Assembly (NCBI RefSeq): GCF_015354445.1
Contig: NZ_JADKYT010000003.1
Span: 434,001 to 498,000 of the forward strand
Reading direction: 5' to 3'
Source of the DNA: Methylophilus sp. QUAN
GTDB taxonomy: Bacteria; Pseudomonadota; Gammaproteobacteria; Burkholderiales; Methylophilaceae
DNA length: 64,000 nucleotides
Shown here: piece after piece, positions 26,254-35,500 of the stretch
How the letters are laid out: every line of letters begins with the position of its first letter
Numbering within the stretch: the first letter of the stretch is position 1
Translations under genes and position numbers: made by a program
Notes under the pieces: model-generated
Told to the model about the DNA's origin: nothing
The model's database searches: none
Seen by the model: the letters and a program-made list of their open reading frames with translations, nothing else

Positions 26254-26341
26254 AGAATTATCTTTATCTGAATAAACGGGGCTCAAATGTAGGCCGTATA
26301 AATAGCTAAAGGTTGCGGAAATCCACAACCTTCGCATCATC

Positions 26342-26364
26342 GGTTAACCAACACGTGGTTAACC
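26342..26364 (-). other. strong hairpin without T-tract between rpsU and yqeY
   Basis: Perfect 9-bp arms GGTTAACCA and TGGTTAACC around ACACG, starting 18 bp after the rpsU stop. With no run of T it is unlikely to terminate fully; it may stabilise or mark processing of the rpsU mRNA. Confidence 0.55.
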
Positions 26365-26382
26365 ATTCACATCCACCAAAAA

Positions 26383-26595
26383 TTAGTAGAGTTTTGTCGG
26401 CAACTGTTGGTTGCGCAGACGGCGGTACTGACGTTTAACCGCAGCAGCAGCTTTACGTTTACGTTCCCAAGTTGGCTTCTCGTAGAACTCGCGTGCACGC
26501 AAGTCGTTCAACAAACCGGTTTTTTCAATCAAACGCTTGAAGCGGCGCATTGCAACGTCAAACGGTTCGTTCTCTTTCACACGAATAGCGGTCAT
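26383..26595 (-). CDS. rpsU: 30S ribosomal protein S21
   Basis: 70 residues, normal length. It begins [21 protein letters not shown] in the family pattern and continues with [20 protein letters not shown]-type sequence and a strongly basic C-terminal half ([16 protein letters not shown]). S21 is a late 30S protein needed for contact with mRNA near the ribosome site. Divergent from tsaD, head of the rpsU-yqeY-dnaG-rpoD cluster, the classic macromolecular synthesis arrangement. Confidence 0.97.
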   Translation of the reverse strand: MTAIRVKENEPFDVAMRRFKRLIEKTGLLNDLRAREFYEKPTWERKRKAAAAVKRQYRRLRNQQLPTKLY

Positions 26596-26743
26596 GTAAA
26601 TCCCTATCCTTCAAAAATGGTTGGTAACTTGTTAGTCGATTTAGTGCTTGCGGATTGATGCAGCACTGAAAACCGCGTATTCTATCGCGCTTATTTGGAT
26701 TTATCAATCATTTCCGCAAAATATTGTCTGCGAGTAAACACAT

Positions 26744-27766
26744 ATGTTGGTATTAGGCATTGAATCTTCTTGTGATGAAACCGGGGTCGCTCTGTATGAC
26801 ACGCGCCGCGGCCTGCTGGCGCATGCCCTGCACTCACAAATAGACATGCATGCCGCCTATGGCGGCGTGGTGCCGGAACTCGCCTCGCGTGACCATATCC
26901 GCCGTGCATTACCACTGACCCAACAAGTCCTGGCAGAGGCCGATAAAACCCTGCAAGACATCGAAGGCATCGCTTATACACAAGGCCCCGGCCTGGCTGG
27001 CGCCTTGCTGGTCGGCACCAGCATCGCACAATCACTGGCAATGGCACTGAATGTGCCTTCTATAGGCGTCCATCACCTCGAAGGTCATTTGCTGGCACCT
27101 ATGCTGGAGGAAAACCCACCTGCGTTCCCGTTTGTCGCCTTGCTGGTTTCGGGTGGCCACAGCCAACTCATGCGCGTAGACGGCATAGGCCAATACGAGC
27201 TATTAGGCGATACCCTGGATGATGCTGCTGGCGAAGCGTTTGATAAAACCGCCAAATTATTGGGATTAGGCTATCCTGGTGGCCCGGCTGTCTCCAAACT
27301 GGCAGACCAGGGCAAACCGCACTTTCAACTGCCACGCCCCATGCTCAACAGCAAAGATTTGAATTTCAGCTTTAGCGGTCTAAAAACCGCTGTGCTCACT
27401 CTGGTCAATAACCAGCCACACATAGACGATGAAACCGTCAAAGATATTGCCTGGGAGTTTCAGGAATCTGTCACCGAGATCTTGGTGCATAAATGCCTCA
27501 AAGCACTCAAGCAGACCAAACTGAATCGACTGGTCGTTTCCGGTGGTGTCGGCGCCAACAAGCGTTTGCGCACCAGGCTGAATGAAGCCGCCAGCAAACG
27601 CGGCATCAGCGTCAGCTATCCACGGCTGGAATTTTGCACTGACAATGGCGCCATGATTGCGTTTGCCGGTGCCATGCGCCTGCACGCCATGCAGGCAGTG
27701 AAACAAGATTACAGCTTCAGCATCCGTCCACGCTGGGATTTATCGGAGCTCAAAGCCCCCGCCTAA
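26744..27766 (+). CDS. tsaD: tRNA N6-adenosine threonylcarbamoyltransferase TsaD
   Basis: 340 residues, normal length. [17 protein letters not shown] starts the ASKHA-type ATP fold; the metal-binding pair is [12 protein letters not shown] (HxxxH); then [26 protein letters not shown] and a late [11 protein letters not shown] with [12 protein letters not shown]. TsaD transfers the threonylcarbamoyl group to A37 of ANN-reading tRNAs, with TsaB, TsaC and TsaE encoded elsewhere. Divergent from rpsU, as in many Proteobacteria. Confidence 0.97.
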   Translation: MLVLGIESSCDETGVALYDTRRGLLAHALHSQIDMHAAYGGVVPELASRDHIRRALPLTQQVLAEADKTLQDIEGIAYTQGPGLAGALLVGTSIAQSLAMALNVPSIGVHHLEGHLLAPMLEENPPAFPFVALLVSGGHSQLMRVDGIGQYELLGDTLDDAAGEAFDKTAKLLGLGYPGGPAVSKLADQGKPHFQLPRPMLNSKDLNFSFSGLKTAVLTLVNNQPHIDDETVKDIAWEFQESVTEILVHKCLKALKQTKLNRLVVSGGVGANKRLRTRLNEAASKRGISVSYPRLEFCTDNGAMIAFAGAMRLHAMQAVKQDYSFSIRPRWDLSELKAPA

Positions 27767-27776
27767 ATATGGTTGG

Positions 27777-28388
27777 CTATTTCTTGCCAAAGCGGCTTTC
27801 AGTGCCTGCCAGCAACTTTTCAATATTGGATTGATGGCGAATAATTAAAAACGCCGTCATCACGACAACGACCGCCACATACACGGGGTACGGCGACAAA
27901 AACTGCCAGGCAATCACGGGGGCCAGTACGGCAGCCACCAAGGCAGACAGGGAAGAAATGCGGCTGATTAAAAATACCGCCAGCCAAACCGCCACCACGC
28001 TCAATGCCAGCCAGCCGGAAAATGCAATCATCACACCTAGCGCAGTAGCAACCCCTTTGCCGCCTTTAAACTTATGGTAAATCGGGTACAAATGGCCGAT
28101 AAATACCGCCAAACCCACCAGCGCGACCACATCCATGAGCATGCCGGCCTGTAATGCCAACCATGTCGGTAACCAGCCTTTAAACGCGTCGCCCAGCAAA
28201 GTCAGAATCGCCGCAGATTTTTTACCGCTACGCGCCACATTGGTCGCACCAATATTGCCGCTCCCCACCGTGCGCGGGTCAGGCAGGCGATACAGCTTGC
28301 TGATAATAATGCCAAAGGCAATCGACCCAATCAAATAAGCCGCCACGACCCACACCAGCGCCTCAATATCAAACCCAATTTCGTTCAT
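27777..28388 (-). CDS. plsY: acyl-phosphate glycerol-3-phosphate acyltransferase PlsY
   Basis: 203 residues with five membrane helices. The three PlsY loops are clear: GSGNIGATNVARSG, then GHLYPIYHKFKGGKGVATALG, and a late IRHQSNIEKLLAGTE. It makes lysophosphatidate from glycerol-3-phosphate and acyl-phosphate in the inner membrane. Convergent with tsaD (10 bp apart) and divergent from folB. Confidence 0.96.
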   Translation of the reverse strand: MNEIGFDIEALVWVVAAYLIGSIAFGIIISKLYRLPDPRTVGSGNIGATNVARSGKKSAAILTLLGDAFKGWLPTWLALQAGMLMDVVALVGLAVFIGHLYPIYHKFKGGKGVATALGVMIAFSGWLALSVVAVWLAVFLISRISSLSALVAAVLAPVIAWQFLSPYPVYVAVVVVMTAFLIIRHQSNIEKLLAGTESRFGKK

Positions 28389-28502
28389 GCTTTAAATTCC
28401 ACTGAAATGCAGTCGCTTACGCCAGCCACTGCACGATGTTGTATGATGCCGAATCATACTGGATTCCGGCCCATGCGGAAATAAGAACAAGGAACAGCGC
28501 TG

Positions 28503-28853
28503 ATGGATATTATCTTTCTCGAACAAGTAAAAGTGCAAACCAAACTCGGCGTACCCGACTGGGAACGCGCGGTCGCGCAGACTGTCATCCTGGATATTGA
28601 AATTGGCTATGACTTTAGCAAAGCCTGCCAAACCGATGCAATTGAAGACACCATCGATTACGGGCAAGTGGCTGCTCGCATCCGGGAAACATTAGCAGAA
28701 CACAGTTTTAAACTCGTTGAAGCGCTGGGCGAGCATGTGTGCCAGCTGATTTTGCGGGAGTTTAAGGCGCAAAATGTGAAGTTGAAAGTGAGTAAACCGG
28801 GGATATTGCCGGGGTTGAAGGCTTTGGGCATTCAGATTTACCGTACGGCTTAA
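28503..28853 (+). CDS. folB: dihydroneopterin aldolase
   Basis: 116 residues, normal length. IIFLEQVKVQTKLGVPDWER at the start, QTVILDIEIGYDFSKA, a conserved TIDYGQVAARI segment, the glutamate in FKLVEALGEHVCQLIL and KLKVSKPGILPGLKALGI at the end match FolB. It converts dihydroneopterin to 6-hydroxymethyl-dihydropterin in folate synthesis, important for one-carbon metabolism. GGAAC ten bases before the ATG is the ribosome site. Confidence 0.95.
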   Translation: MDIIFLEQVKVQTKLGVPDWERAVAQTVILDIEIGYDFSKACQTDAIEDTIDYGQVAARIRETLAEHSFKLVEALGEHVCQLILREFKAQNVKLKVSKPGILPGLKALGIQIYRTA

Positions 28854-28880
28854 ATATCTCCGAACTGTGTAAAAGTATCA

Positions 28881-29107
28881 TTTCGCCTCTCGGCGAGTCA
28901 CTTTCTGATGTTTGCCCCTCAGAAAGTAACCAAAGAAGAGGGCACCCAGCCATCACGGCCTGACGGCTCCCTTGCGTTGCTCGACAAAACAAGCGGTCAC
29001 GAAACTCGCCCTAACAGCTTGCACACTACGCAAGCTGCCGCGGTGCTCAAACAGTCGCTCCCTTCTCTCTTGTTTTGTCTCCGCTACTCAGCGTGATGGG
29101 ATGGGAT
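28881..29107 (+). repeat. composite repeat locus 1, module A
   Basis: 227 bp nearly identical to 62080-62306. It starts TTTCGCCTCTCGGCGAGTCA and ends ATGGGATGGGATTT. It contains frames such as KTSGHETRPN-SLHTTQAAAV, which read through both copies but have no known homology and are probably not genes. Together with module B it fills the folB-xerD gap. Confidence 0.85.
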
Positions 29108-29197
29108 TTATCTCGCCAAACTCACGTCGCATAAATGCGGACGGTTCAAAAACCAGATTCTTTTATTAAACCCGCTAAAGGATGGCGCTCGTAGGTT

Positions 29198-29409
29198 TTC
29201 GGGGTCCCCATCTGCCGCGCCGAGCAACGCAGGGTTGGCGGGAGTAGTCGGCAAGCAACTGTTTGAGCTCCGCAGGAGCGAGTTTTTGATTGCCGCCCGG
29301 CAAACCGAGTAGCACAGGATAAAAGCGGAAGCTGGGGTGTCTTGTTCTTTGCCTTCTTTCTTATGGACAAGCATAAGAAAGAATGGTCGCCGTAAAGGCG
29401 AAACAAAAC
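29198..29409 (+). repeat. composite repeat locus 1, module B
   Basis: About 212 bp related to 62400-62635. It starts TTCGGGGTCCCCATCTGCCG and ends in AAAGGCGAAAC. Its reverse complement resembles module A, so A and B form an inverted pair around ~90 bp. A run of nine C then seven A follows at 29411-29426. Confidence 0.82.
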
Positions 29410-29429
29410 GCCCCCCCCCAAAAAAACAA

Positions 29430-30347
29430 TCACCCTCGAGGATGATGCACCTTATGCAACTGTTGCAACCTCTCCCTAGCCACATGCGTATAAATCTGCG
29501 TCGTAGAAATATCCGCATGCCCAAGCAGCATCTGCACTACCCGCAAATCCGCGCCGTGATTCAATAAATGCGTGGCAAACGCATGCCGTAGTACGTGCGG
29601 ACTGATATGTTGTGAAATGCCCGCCTGCAACGCATAGCGCTGGATAATATGCCAGAACGCATGCCGCGTCATGGCCGCGCCGCGTGTGGTGACAAACACG
29701 GCATCGCTCAAGCCACCTTTTAATATCTCTGGCCGCGCAATCGCCAGGTAGCGGTCTATCCACTCTGCCGCTTCCTGCCCCATCGGCACCAGCCGCGTTT
29801 TACTACCTTTGCCCGTCACGCGCACCACCCCGTCTTGCGTACTCACTTCTGCAATACTGACATTCACCAACTCAGAGACGCGTAGGCCACTGGCATATAA
29901 CAATTCCAGCATGGCGCGATCGCGCAGGCCCAACGGTGTATTCACATCCGGCGCATGCAGCAAATCTTCCACCTGCGACTCACTCAGCGTTTTGGGCAGT
30001 GATTTAGGCATTTTGGGCGCTTCGATATGCAGCGTCGGATCTTGCTTGATCAGGTTTGCCAGCAAGGCATAGCGGTAAAACCGGCGCAGGGTTGCAATCA
30101 AGCGATTAATACTGCGCACTTTGACTAACGGGAAGCGATGGGCAAGGTATTCCTGCACATGGTGTGATTGCACACCCCACAGCATTAGCGATTGCTTGTC
30201 ACACCACTCGGCAAAGCCCTTTAAATCATTGCGGTAACTTGATAAGGTGTTGGCTGACAGGCCATCTTCCAGCCATAGCTGGTCGATAAAAACATCAATT
30301 TCAGGAAAAGGCGCTGTGACTGCCACAGAATTCTTTTTTTGCCGCAT
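29430..30347 (-). CDS. xerD: tyrosine recombinase XerD
   Basis: 305 residues. The N-terminal core-binding domain (DGLSANTLSSYRNDLKGFAEW) and the C-terminal catalytic domain are complete: ASGLRVSELVNV (first Arg), the Lys in TGKGSKTRLVPM, HVLRHAFATHLLNHGADL (H-x-x-R), MLLGHADISTTQIYTHV (second His and nucleophile Tyr). It resolves chromosome dimers at dif with XerC at the FtsK-controlled septum. XerD rather than XerC is chosen from overall resemblance (HVLRHAFATHLLNHGADLR). It follows ogt by 8 bp, probably in one transcript. Confidence 0.93.
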   Translation of the reverse strand: MRQKKNSVAVTAPFPEIDVFIDQLWLEDGLSANTLSSYRNDLKGFAEWCDKQSLMLWGVQSHHVQEYLAHRFPLVKVRSINRLIATLRRFYRYALLANLIKQDPTLHIEAPKMPKSLPKTLSESQVEDLLHAPDVNTPLGLRDRAMLELLYASGLRVSELVNVSIAEVSTQDGVVRVTGKGSKTRLVPMGQEAAEWIDRYLAIARPEILKGGLSDAVFVTTRGAAMTRHAFWHIIQRYALQAGISQHISPHVLRHAFATHLLNHGADLRVVQMLLGHADISTTQIYTHVARERLQQLHKVHHPRG

Positions 30348-30355
30348 CTGATCAC

Positions 30356-30832
30356 TTACTTGCGTCGCTGCTCATGTGCCAACAACCAGCGCTTGATTTC
30401 CAGGCCACCGTCTATGCCCTGCATAAAACCACCCAGGCCGTTGCTGGCGACAATACGGTGACAAGGATTAAACAAAGGCAAGGGGTTGGCGCCACAGGCA
30501 TTTGCAACTGCGCGCGGACCAGACTTTACCGCAGCGGCTAACTGGCTATAGGTGCGTGTTTCACCGACAGGAATCTCGCGCATGGCTTGCCAGACACGCT
30601 GCTGGAACGGCGTACCGCGCTGCGAAACAATCGGCTGCCAAACGTGGTCTGGATTCTCGAGATAAGCGGCTATCTGGTCAGCCACAGCTTGGGCGCGTGG
30701 ATTAGGCTTATGCTTGACTGGTAAGGCATGCAGTAAAAACTGCAGCGTCTCACCAGTGTCATCACAGCGCACGCCAACGAAGCCAAAAGGCGCCGGGACC
30801 AAGGCATCAAGTTCATCATCAAGGCTCTTCAT
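30356..30832 (-). CDS. ogt: methylated-DNA-protein-cysteine methyltransferase Ogt
   Basis: 158 residues from the ATG at 30832; upstream codons run back through the rplS terminator and are not part of it. The active site is NPCHRIVASNGLGGF with the acceptor cysteine; GTPFQQRVWQAMREIPVGET and the helix-turn-helix residues around YSQLAAAVKSGPRAVANACG are normal. It repairs O6-methylguanine and O4-methylthymine by suicidal transfer. For a methylotroph exposed to methylating metabolites this is relevant, but the gene is widespread. Likely co-transcribed with xerD. Confidence 0.94.
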   Translation of the reverse strand: MKSLDDELDALVPAPFGFVGVRCDDTGETLQFLLHALPVKHKPNPRAQAVADQIAAYLENPDHVWQPIVSQRGTPFQQRVWQAMREIPVGETRTYSQLAAAVKSGPRAVANACGANPLPLFNPCHRIVASNGLGGFMQGIDGGLEIKRWLLAHEQRRK

Positions 30833-30891
30833 CACCGTATTAAACTGTAATCTCGCCCAGGCTGCAACCAACACCGGTGTGTCATGGCAAT

Positions 30892-30921
30892 AAAAAAGCC
30901 CTTCTGATGAAGGGCTTTTTT
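30892..30921 (-). terminator. intrinsic terminator of the rpsP-rplS operon
   Basis: Perfect symmetric hairpin AAAAAAGCCCTTC-ATCA-GAAGGGCTTTTTT, 15 bp after the rplS stop. Confidence 0.92.
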
Positions 30922-30935
30922 GTGCAACGTTTAAA

Positions 30936-31325
30936 TTAACCGTTGTTTGCAGCGATGTCTTTCTCGCGAGCAACCAATTTTTCTTTAATACGTGCAGATT
31001 TACCTGAACGCTCACGCAAGTAGTAGAGTTTAGCGCGGCGAACATCACCACGGCGTTTCACTTCGATAGAAGCGATTTGTGGAGAGTAAGTCTGGAATGT
31101 ACGCTCAACGCCTTCACCTGAAGAGATTTTACGCACGATAAATGAAGAGTTCAGGCCACGGTTACGGATAGCGATGACCACGCCTTCGTAAGCCTGCACA
31201 CGTTTACGCGTACCTTCAACCACGTTTACACCAACGATCACGGTGTCGCCTGGCGCAAAGCTAGGGATGGTTTTGTTTAAACGAGCAATTTCTTCTTGCT
31301 CTAACATTTTGATAATGTCTGCCAT
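30936..31325 (-). CDS. rplS: 50S ribosomal protein L19
   Basis: 129 residues. [40 protein letters not shown] and the C-terminal [18 protein letters not shown] are family signatures. L19 lies at the 30S-50S interface. Last gene of the rpsP-rimM-trmD-rplS operon, 33 bp after trmD, followed by a perfect terminator. The C-terminus is about 12 residues longer than in E. coli. Confidence 0.97.
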   Translation of the reverse strand: MADIIKMLEQEEIARLNKTIPSFAPGDTVIVGVNVVEGTRKRVQAYEGVVIAIRNRGLNSSFIVRKISSGEGVERTFQTYSPQIASIEVKRRGDVRRAKLYYLRERSGKSARIKEKLVAREKDIAANNG

Positions 31326-31358
31326 TTTGGTTCCTTTTAATTGTAAAGTGACTCGTTC

Positions 31359-32096
31359 CTACTCGACCTCTTTGAGTAGCCTAGCCTCTTCTTTCGTCAA
31401 CGGCCTTGCGGCCAATAAATCAGGGCGTTTAGCCCTGGTTAGCAGTAGCGATTGCTGTAATCGCCATTGTCTAATCTTTTCATGATGTCCGGAGAGTAAT
31501 ACCTCGGGCACCTTTAATCCTGCAAATTCTTCCGGGCGCGTGTAGTGCGGATAATCCAGCAGGCCATTCACAAATGAATCTTCCTGCGCCGAATCAGCAT
31601 CACCTAACGCTCCTGGTAATTGCCGGATAATCGCATCCAGCAACACCATGGCGGGCAACTCACCGCCACTTAACACATAGTCACCAATGGAGACTTCCTC
31701 ATCCACCAGTGTATCCAGCACACGCTGGTCTACACCTTCATAGCGGCTGGCTAACAACACCAGCCCCTGACATTCTTTGAGCTGCAACACTTTCTCGTGC
31801 GTCAGCGGTTTGCCACGTGGTGATAAATGCATCACCCTAGGCGCAATCCCTTGCGCCTGCAAACGCGCTTTGGCATCACCAATGGCAGCAGTCAACGGCT
31901 CTGCCAGCATCACCATGCCAGGACCACCACCATAAGGCCTATCATCGACCGTATGATGCACGTCCTGCGTATATTGGCGAGGATTGGTCAGTGTTAACTG
32001 ATACAACCCGCGCTGTCTGGCACGGCTGGTAATGCCATATTCAGTCAGTGCTGCAAACATCTCAGGAAACAAACTGATGACTTCAATCTGCATCAT
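31359..32096 (-). CDS. trmD: tRNA (guanine-N1)-methyltransferase TrmD
   Basis: 245 residues (start at the first of two adjacent ATGs). [32 protein letters not shown], and the SAM-binding knot with [15 protein letters not shown] and [19 protein letters not shown] are all present; [20 protein letters not shown] follows. It methylates G37 next to the anticodon, preventing +1 frameshifts. Third gene of the operon. Confidence 0.97.
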   Translation of the reverse strand: MMQIEVISLFPEMFAALTEYGITSRARQRGLYQLTLTNPRQYTQDVHHTVDDRPYGGGPGMVMLAEPLTAAIGDAKARLQAQGIAPRVMHLSPRGKPLTHEKVLQLKECQGLVLLASRYEGVDQRVLDTLVDEEVSIGDYVLSGGELPAMVLLDAIIRQLPGALGDADSAQEDSFVNGLLDYPHYTRPEEFAGLKVPEVLLSGHHEKIRQWRLQQSLLLTRAKRPDLLAARPLTKEEARLLKEVE

Positions 32097-32110
32097 GAGC
32101 TGCGCTTTCT

Positions 32111-32662
32111 TTAAAAATCAGCATCCCAATCCACCAGCACCGTCCCGGCTTTTATATTCACCTCTGGCACGGCATCGCTGGTAAACGGAATCAAGCGTTC
32201 ACGATATTCTTCGCGTTGCTTGCCGTCTTTACCCTTGACACTGGTTGGCTGTGCTTCACGCACCACAATCACGTCATTGGCACCGGTTTCAAACACTTGC
32301 GTGATGTTGCCAAATGCCACACCTTCAGTGTTGGTCACACTCAGCCCAATCAAGTCAGACCAGTAATACTCGCCTTCCTCAGGCTCAGGCAGCGACTCAC
32401 GCGGTACGGCGATTTGCTGCCCTTTCAAGGCAAACGCTGCATCGCGATCAGCGACACCCGCCAGCTTGATCAGCAACACATCATTGTGCAGTTTAGCTTG
32501 CTCAACTGTGACTTCACGCCAGTTGGGCGCTTTACCTACCCACCAGGCGTCGTAATCCAGCAAGCCATCCAGATACTCCGTATCCGGCACGACTTTCACC
32601 CAGCCATAAACGCCATATGGGGCGACGATGCGCCCCATTACGACCATGTTCTCAGACGCCAT
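32111..32662 (-). CDS. rimM: ribosome maturation factor RimM
   Basis: 183 residues. The N-terminal beta-barrel ([18 protein letters not shown]) and the PRC-barrel C-terminal part ([20 protein letters not shown]) match RimM, which helps 16S rRNA processing around S19. The C-terminus contains a short charged insert ([17 protein letters not shown]) and ends VLVDWDADF as usual. Second gene of the operon, 22 bp after rpsP. Confidence 0.95.
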   Translation of the reverse strand: MASENMVVMGRIVAPYGVYGWVKVVPDTEYLDGLLDYDAWWVGKAPNWREVTVEQAKLHNDVLLIKLAGVADRDAAFALKGQQIAVPRESLPEPEEGEYYWSDLIGLSVTNTEGVAFGNITQVFETGANDVIVVREAQPTSVKGKDGKQREEYRERLIPFTSDAVPEVNIKAGTVLVDWDADF

Positions 32663-32684
32663 ATAAACTCAGGCGCGGAAACAA

Positions 32685-33131
32685 TTACTCAGCAGCTGGT
32701 GTTTCAGCAGCAGCGGCGGCTTCCGCAGCGGCAGCAGCTTCAGCATCTGCTTTGGCTTTAGCGGCAGCTTCTGCAGCAGCAGCGTCAGCTTCAGCTTTCA
32801 ACTTAGCAGCAGCTTCAGCGATTGCTTTTTCTTTAGCAGCTTCAGCTTTGGCAACTTCTTTAGCTTTAACAGCAGCCATGCCTTCAACGCCTTTAGCGTG
32901 GAATTTAACCAAGCGTGCCACGGTGTCAGACAGTTGCGCACCGTTGTCCACCCAGTATTGTGTACGTGCTTCATCGATACGCAAGCCTTCAGCGCCAGCG
33001 CGTGCAGATGGATTGTAGAAACCAACGCGCTCGATAAAACGACCGTCACGACGGTTGCGGGACTCTGCCACAACTACGCTGTAAAACGGGTTCTTTTTGG
33101 AGCCACCACGTGATAAACGAATAACGACCAT
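32685..33131 (-). CDS. rpsP: 30S ribosomal protein S16 with long C-terminal extension
   Basis: 148 residues, against about 80-90 usual. The S16 domain is residues 1-82 ([50 protein letters not shown]). The remaining ~65 residues are almost only Ala, Lys and Glu ([20 protein letters not shown] and similar), a probable helical or disordered tail. Ala-rich tails on S16 occur in some Beta- and Alphaproteobacteria; their role is unclear. First gene of the operon. Confidence 0.95.
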   Translation of the reverse strand: MVVIRLSRGGSKKNPFYSVVVAESRNRRDGRFIERVGFYNPSARAGAEGLRIDEARTQYWVDNGAQLSDTVARLVKFHAKGVEGMAAVKAKEVAKAEAAKEKAIAEAAAKLKAEADAAAAEAAAKAKADAEAAAAAEAAAAAETPAAE

Positions 33132-33212
33132 AATCTTGTTCTCTTAAAATTGAATTTCTTTGCAGAAAGGCGCGGATTATACTTGATATTATCAAAGCAT
33201 GGCAAGTGTTTT

Positions 33213-33914
33213 TCACGCACCAGAAGATGTGCCTACATAGGGTGTAGGATCAACCACCCCGGCTTGCGCGAACCCTGCCTTACGGAAACGACAGGAGTCA
33301 CATACACCACACGCAGCGCCTTGCTGATCGGCCTGGTAGCAGGAGACGGTTAAACCATAATCCAGCCCCAGTGCGTGGCCGCTGCGAATAATATCCGCCT
33401 TGGTCATATCAATCAATGGCGCATGCACAGTGATGGTCTGACCTTCTACCGCCGCCTTGGTTGCCAGATTGGCCATCTGCTGGAAAGCTTTGACATATTC
33501 ACCGCGACAGTCCGGGTAACCCGAATAATCCAGCGCATTGACGCCGATAAAAATATCACGCGCCTCTAGCACCTCCGCCCAGGCGAGCGCTAACGACAAC
33601 ATAATGGTGTTGCGCGCAGGCACATAAGTCACGGGAATGCCTTGTGTTTCCTGCTCAGGCACAGCGATATTGCTGTCAGTGAGCGCGGAACCACCAAACA
33701 GCGACAGATCCAGTTGCACGGTTTTATGTTCAGCCGCACCTAGCGCAGTGGCTACGCGTTGCGCCGCTAACAATTCGACATTGTGGCGCTGGTGGTAATC
33801 CAGGCTCAGGCAGTAGCAGTCATAGCCTTGTGACTTGGCAATGGCCAGCACGGTACTGGAATCCAGCCCGCCGGAGAGCAAAATCACGGCTTTAGGTTTT
33901 TGTGTTGCAAGCAC
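33213..33914 (-). CDS. queC: 7-cyano-7-deazaguanine synthase QueC
   Basis: 233 residues from a GTG at 33914: AAGGAG lies eight bases upstream and the queE stop two bases upstream. The PP-loop is [19 protein letters not shown]; four zinc cysteines are in the C-terminal [14 protein letters not shown] and the preceding SCYQ. It makes preQ0 from carboxy-deazaguanine, ATP and ammonia in queuosine synthesis. Coupled to queE, its pathway partner. Confidence 0.94.
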   Translation of the reverse strand: MLATQKPKAVILLSGGLDSSTVLAIAKSQGYDCYCLSLDYHQRHNVELLAAQRVATALGAAEHKTVQLDLSLFGGSALTDSNIAVPEQETQGIPVTYVPARNTIMLSLALAWAEVLEARDIFIGVNALDYSGYPDCRGEYVKAFQQMANLATKAAVEGQTITVHAPLIDMTKADIIRSGHALGLDYGLTVSCYQADQQGAACGVCDSCRFRKAGFAQAGVVDPTPYVGTSSGA

Positions 33915-33916
33915 GC

Positions 33917-34558
33917 TTAAACTCCTTGTTTCTCGCCCCAAAGGATTTTGTGCAATTGCAATTGCATGCGCACCTTGAGGTGTTCCTGCAAAATCCAGCT
34001 GGCCAGTGTTTCACCACTGACATCATGAAAACTGGGTGAAAATAACTGGTCACAGTGCGCTGGAAACGGCTGGGTTTCTAACATCTGCTTGGCCCAGTCA
34101 AAATCTTCGCGGCTGCAAATCACCCATTTCACTTCATCACCGGCTTTGAGTAATGGCAGATTTTCCCAGCGGTTTTTCTCCACTTCGCCAGAGCCTGGCG
34201 TTTTAATATCCATCACTACTTTGACGCGTGCATCCACAGGCGCAATATCCATAGCACCACTGGTTTCCAGCGACACCTGGTAACCGGCATCACTCAAGCG
34301 GGCCAATAATTCAATACATGGCTTTTGCGCCAATGGTTCACCACCCGTCACACAGACATAAGGCGTCCCATACGCCGCAATCTGCTGCATGATGTCATCC
34401 AGCGTCATATTGCTGCCACCTTTAAACGCATACTCGGTATCACAATAACCACAGCGTAGTGGGCAACCGGTCAGACGGATAAAAATAGTAGGCAGGCCAA
34501 CGCGCGAGCTTTCGCCCTGCAAGGAATAGAAAATCTCGAAAATTCTGAGTGTGGTCAT
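33917..34558 (-). CDS. queE: 7-carboxy-7-deazaguanine synthase QueE
   Basis: 213 residues. A radical-SAM enzyme with the FYSLQGES start and the cluster motif [18 protein letters not shown] (CxxxCxxC region), then [14 protein letters not shown]. It rearranges carboxy-tetrahydropterin to the deazaguanine core before QueC acts. Separated from cpoB by a strong terminator, so queE-queC form their own unit; no preQ1-type riboswitch is visible in the ~80 bp leader. Confidence 0.95.
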   Translation of the reverse strand: MTTLRIFEIFYSLQGESSRVGLPTIFIRLTGCPLRCGYCDTEYAFKGGSNMTLDDIMQQIAAYGTPYVCVTGGEPLAQKPCIELLARLSDAGYQVSLETSGAMDIAPVDARVKVVMDIKTPGSGEVEKNRWENLPLLKAGDEVKWVICSREDFDWAKQMLETQPFPAHCDQLFSPSFHDVSGETLASWILQEHLKVRMQLQLHKILWGEKQGV

Positions 34559-34564
34559 GAGGAT

Positions 34565-34600
34565 GTAAAAAATAAACGGGCAGATATTGCTATCTGCCCG
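34565..34600 (-). terminator. intrinsic terminator of the tol-pal-cpoB operon
   Basis: Minus strand: perfect arms CGGGCAGATA and TATCTGCCCG around GCAA, then TTTATTTTTT. It ends the tol-pal-cpoB transcript 40 bp after the cpoB stop. Confidence 0.92.
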
Positions 34601-34642
34601 CTATTATCGCCGAAATAAAGTAATTTCAATAACGAAAATCTG

Positions 34643-35500
34643 CTATTTGATACTTTCCAACACCTTCAGGCGTTTCTGCGCACTTGGCGTCACTTCAGCC
34701 GATGGATAAGTTGCAACCAGGTCTTTCAAGGTCTTTTTGGCTGCAGGAATCTGTCCCAACTGAATCTGGCTGTTCGCCAGGTTGAGCATGGCATTGGGCG
34801 CCAACGCATGCGAAGCATAGCTATCCAGAAACTTCTGCTGCGTTGCGGCAGACGATTTGTAGCTCTTCAATGCAAACTGGGTGTAACCCATGCCATACAG
34901 TGCATCAGGTGCCAGCTTGCTCGCCGCGTGGTTTTTCAAAAAAGCATCATAAGCATTAAATGCCTCTTTGTACTTACCTGCCTGGTTTAAAGACTCAGCC
35001 TCAGCAAAGGCACTCGACTCCTGCTGTGAAACGTCAGGCTTGGCATCGCCGCTACCGTTAGCAGAGGACACTGGCATTTGACCACTGGTCACAGACTGCG
35101 CCAGCGTTTCCAGCTTACGCACACGCGTATCAAGGTCAGTGTATGAAGCACTTTGCTTGGTACGCATATCTTCCAGCTGATGCGTCACCACTTCAAGATC
35201 ACCCTTGAGCTGTGCCACATCTTGCCTGATCTGCTCCAGCTGGTTTTGCATATCCAGCAAGCCCTTGCCGTTAATCAGGGCTTCCAGGCTCTGCACACGC
35301 CGATCCAGCGATTGCTGGGTACGCGTCAGGTCAGTGATGGCTTTTTGTTGCGCATCATGGTCAGACGTTTGCTTGTTTTCCAGTTCGAGGATCCGCTTTC
35401 TGGCCTCTGTATCGTCAAACAAAGCCGCGTGGCTGACTGTCGACACTGTCAGCCCCAGGGCGATCAAAGCAGCAGAAAGTCGCAAATTACTGACCTGCAT
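34643..35500 (-). CDS. cpoB: cell division coordinator CpoB (YbgF)
   Basis: 285 residues: signal peptide (residues 1-25, VSTVSHAALF), N-terminal trimerising coiled coil (~30-125), then TPR repeats (AEAESLNQAGKYKEAFNAYD, ALYGMGYTQFALKSYKSSA, AMLNLANSQIQLGQIPAAKK). CpoB links peptidoglycan synthesis by PBP1B with outer-membrane constriction by Tol-Pal. The start overlaps the end of pal by 14 bp, so the two are coupled. Confidence 0.94.
   Translation of the reverse strand: MQVSNLRLSAALIALGLTVSTVSHAALFDDTEARKRILELENKQTSDHDAQQKAITDLTRTQQSLDRRVQSLEALINGKGLLDMQNQLEQIRQDVAQLKGDLEVVTHQLEDMRTKQSASYTDLDTRVRKLETLAQSVTSGQMPVSSANGSGDAKPDVSQQESSAFAEAESLNQAGKYKEAFNAYDAFLKNHAASKLAPDALYGMGYTQFALKSYKSSAATQQKFLDSYASHALAPNAMLNLANSQIQLGQIPAAKKTLKDLVATYPSAEVTPSAQKRLKVLESIK

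Noticed and set aside
28908-29169. Small frames in composite repeat module A (also at 62107-62328)
   Set aside because: They persist in both copies only because the DNA repeats; no ribosome sites, signal peptides or known motifs.
29108-29524. 138-codon minus-strand frame across module B into xerD
   Set aside because: Composed of repeat sequence plus an off-frame part of xerD.
34559-34642. preQ1 riboswitch before queE
   Set aside because: The only structure is a perfect hairpin plus T-tract that fits the cpoB terminator; no preQ1 aptamer features are visible.
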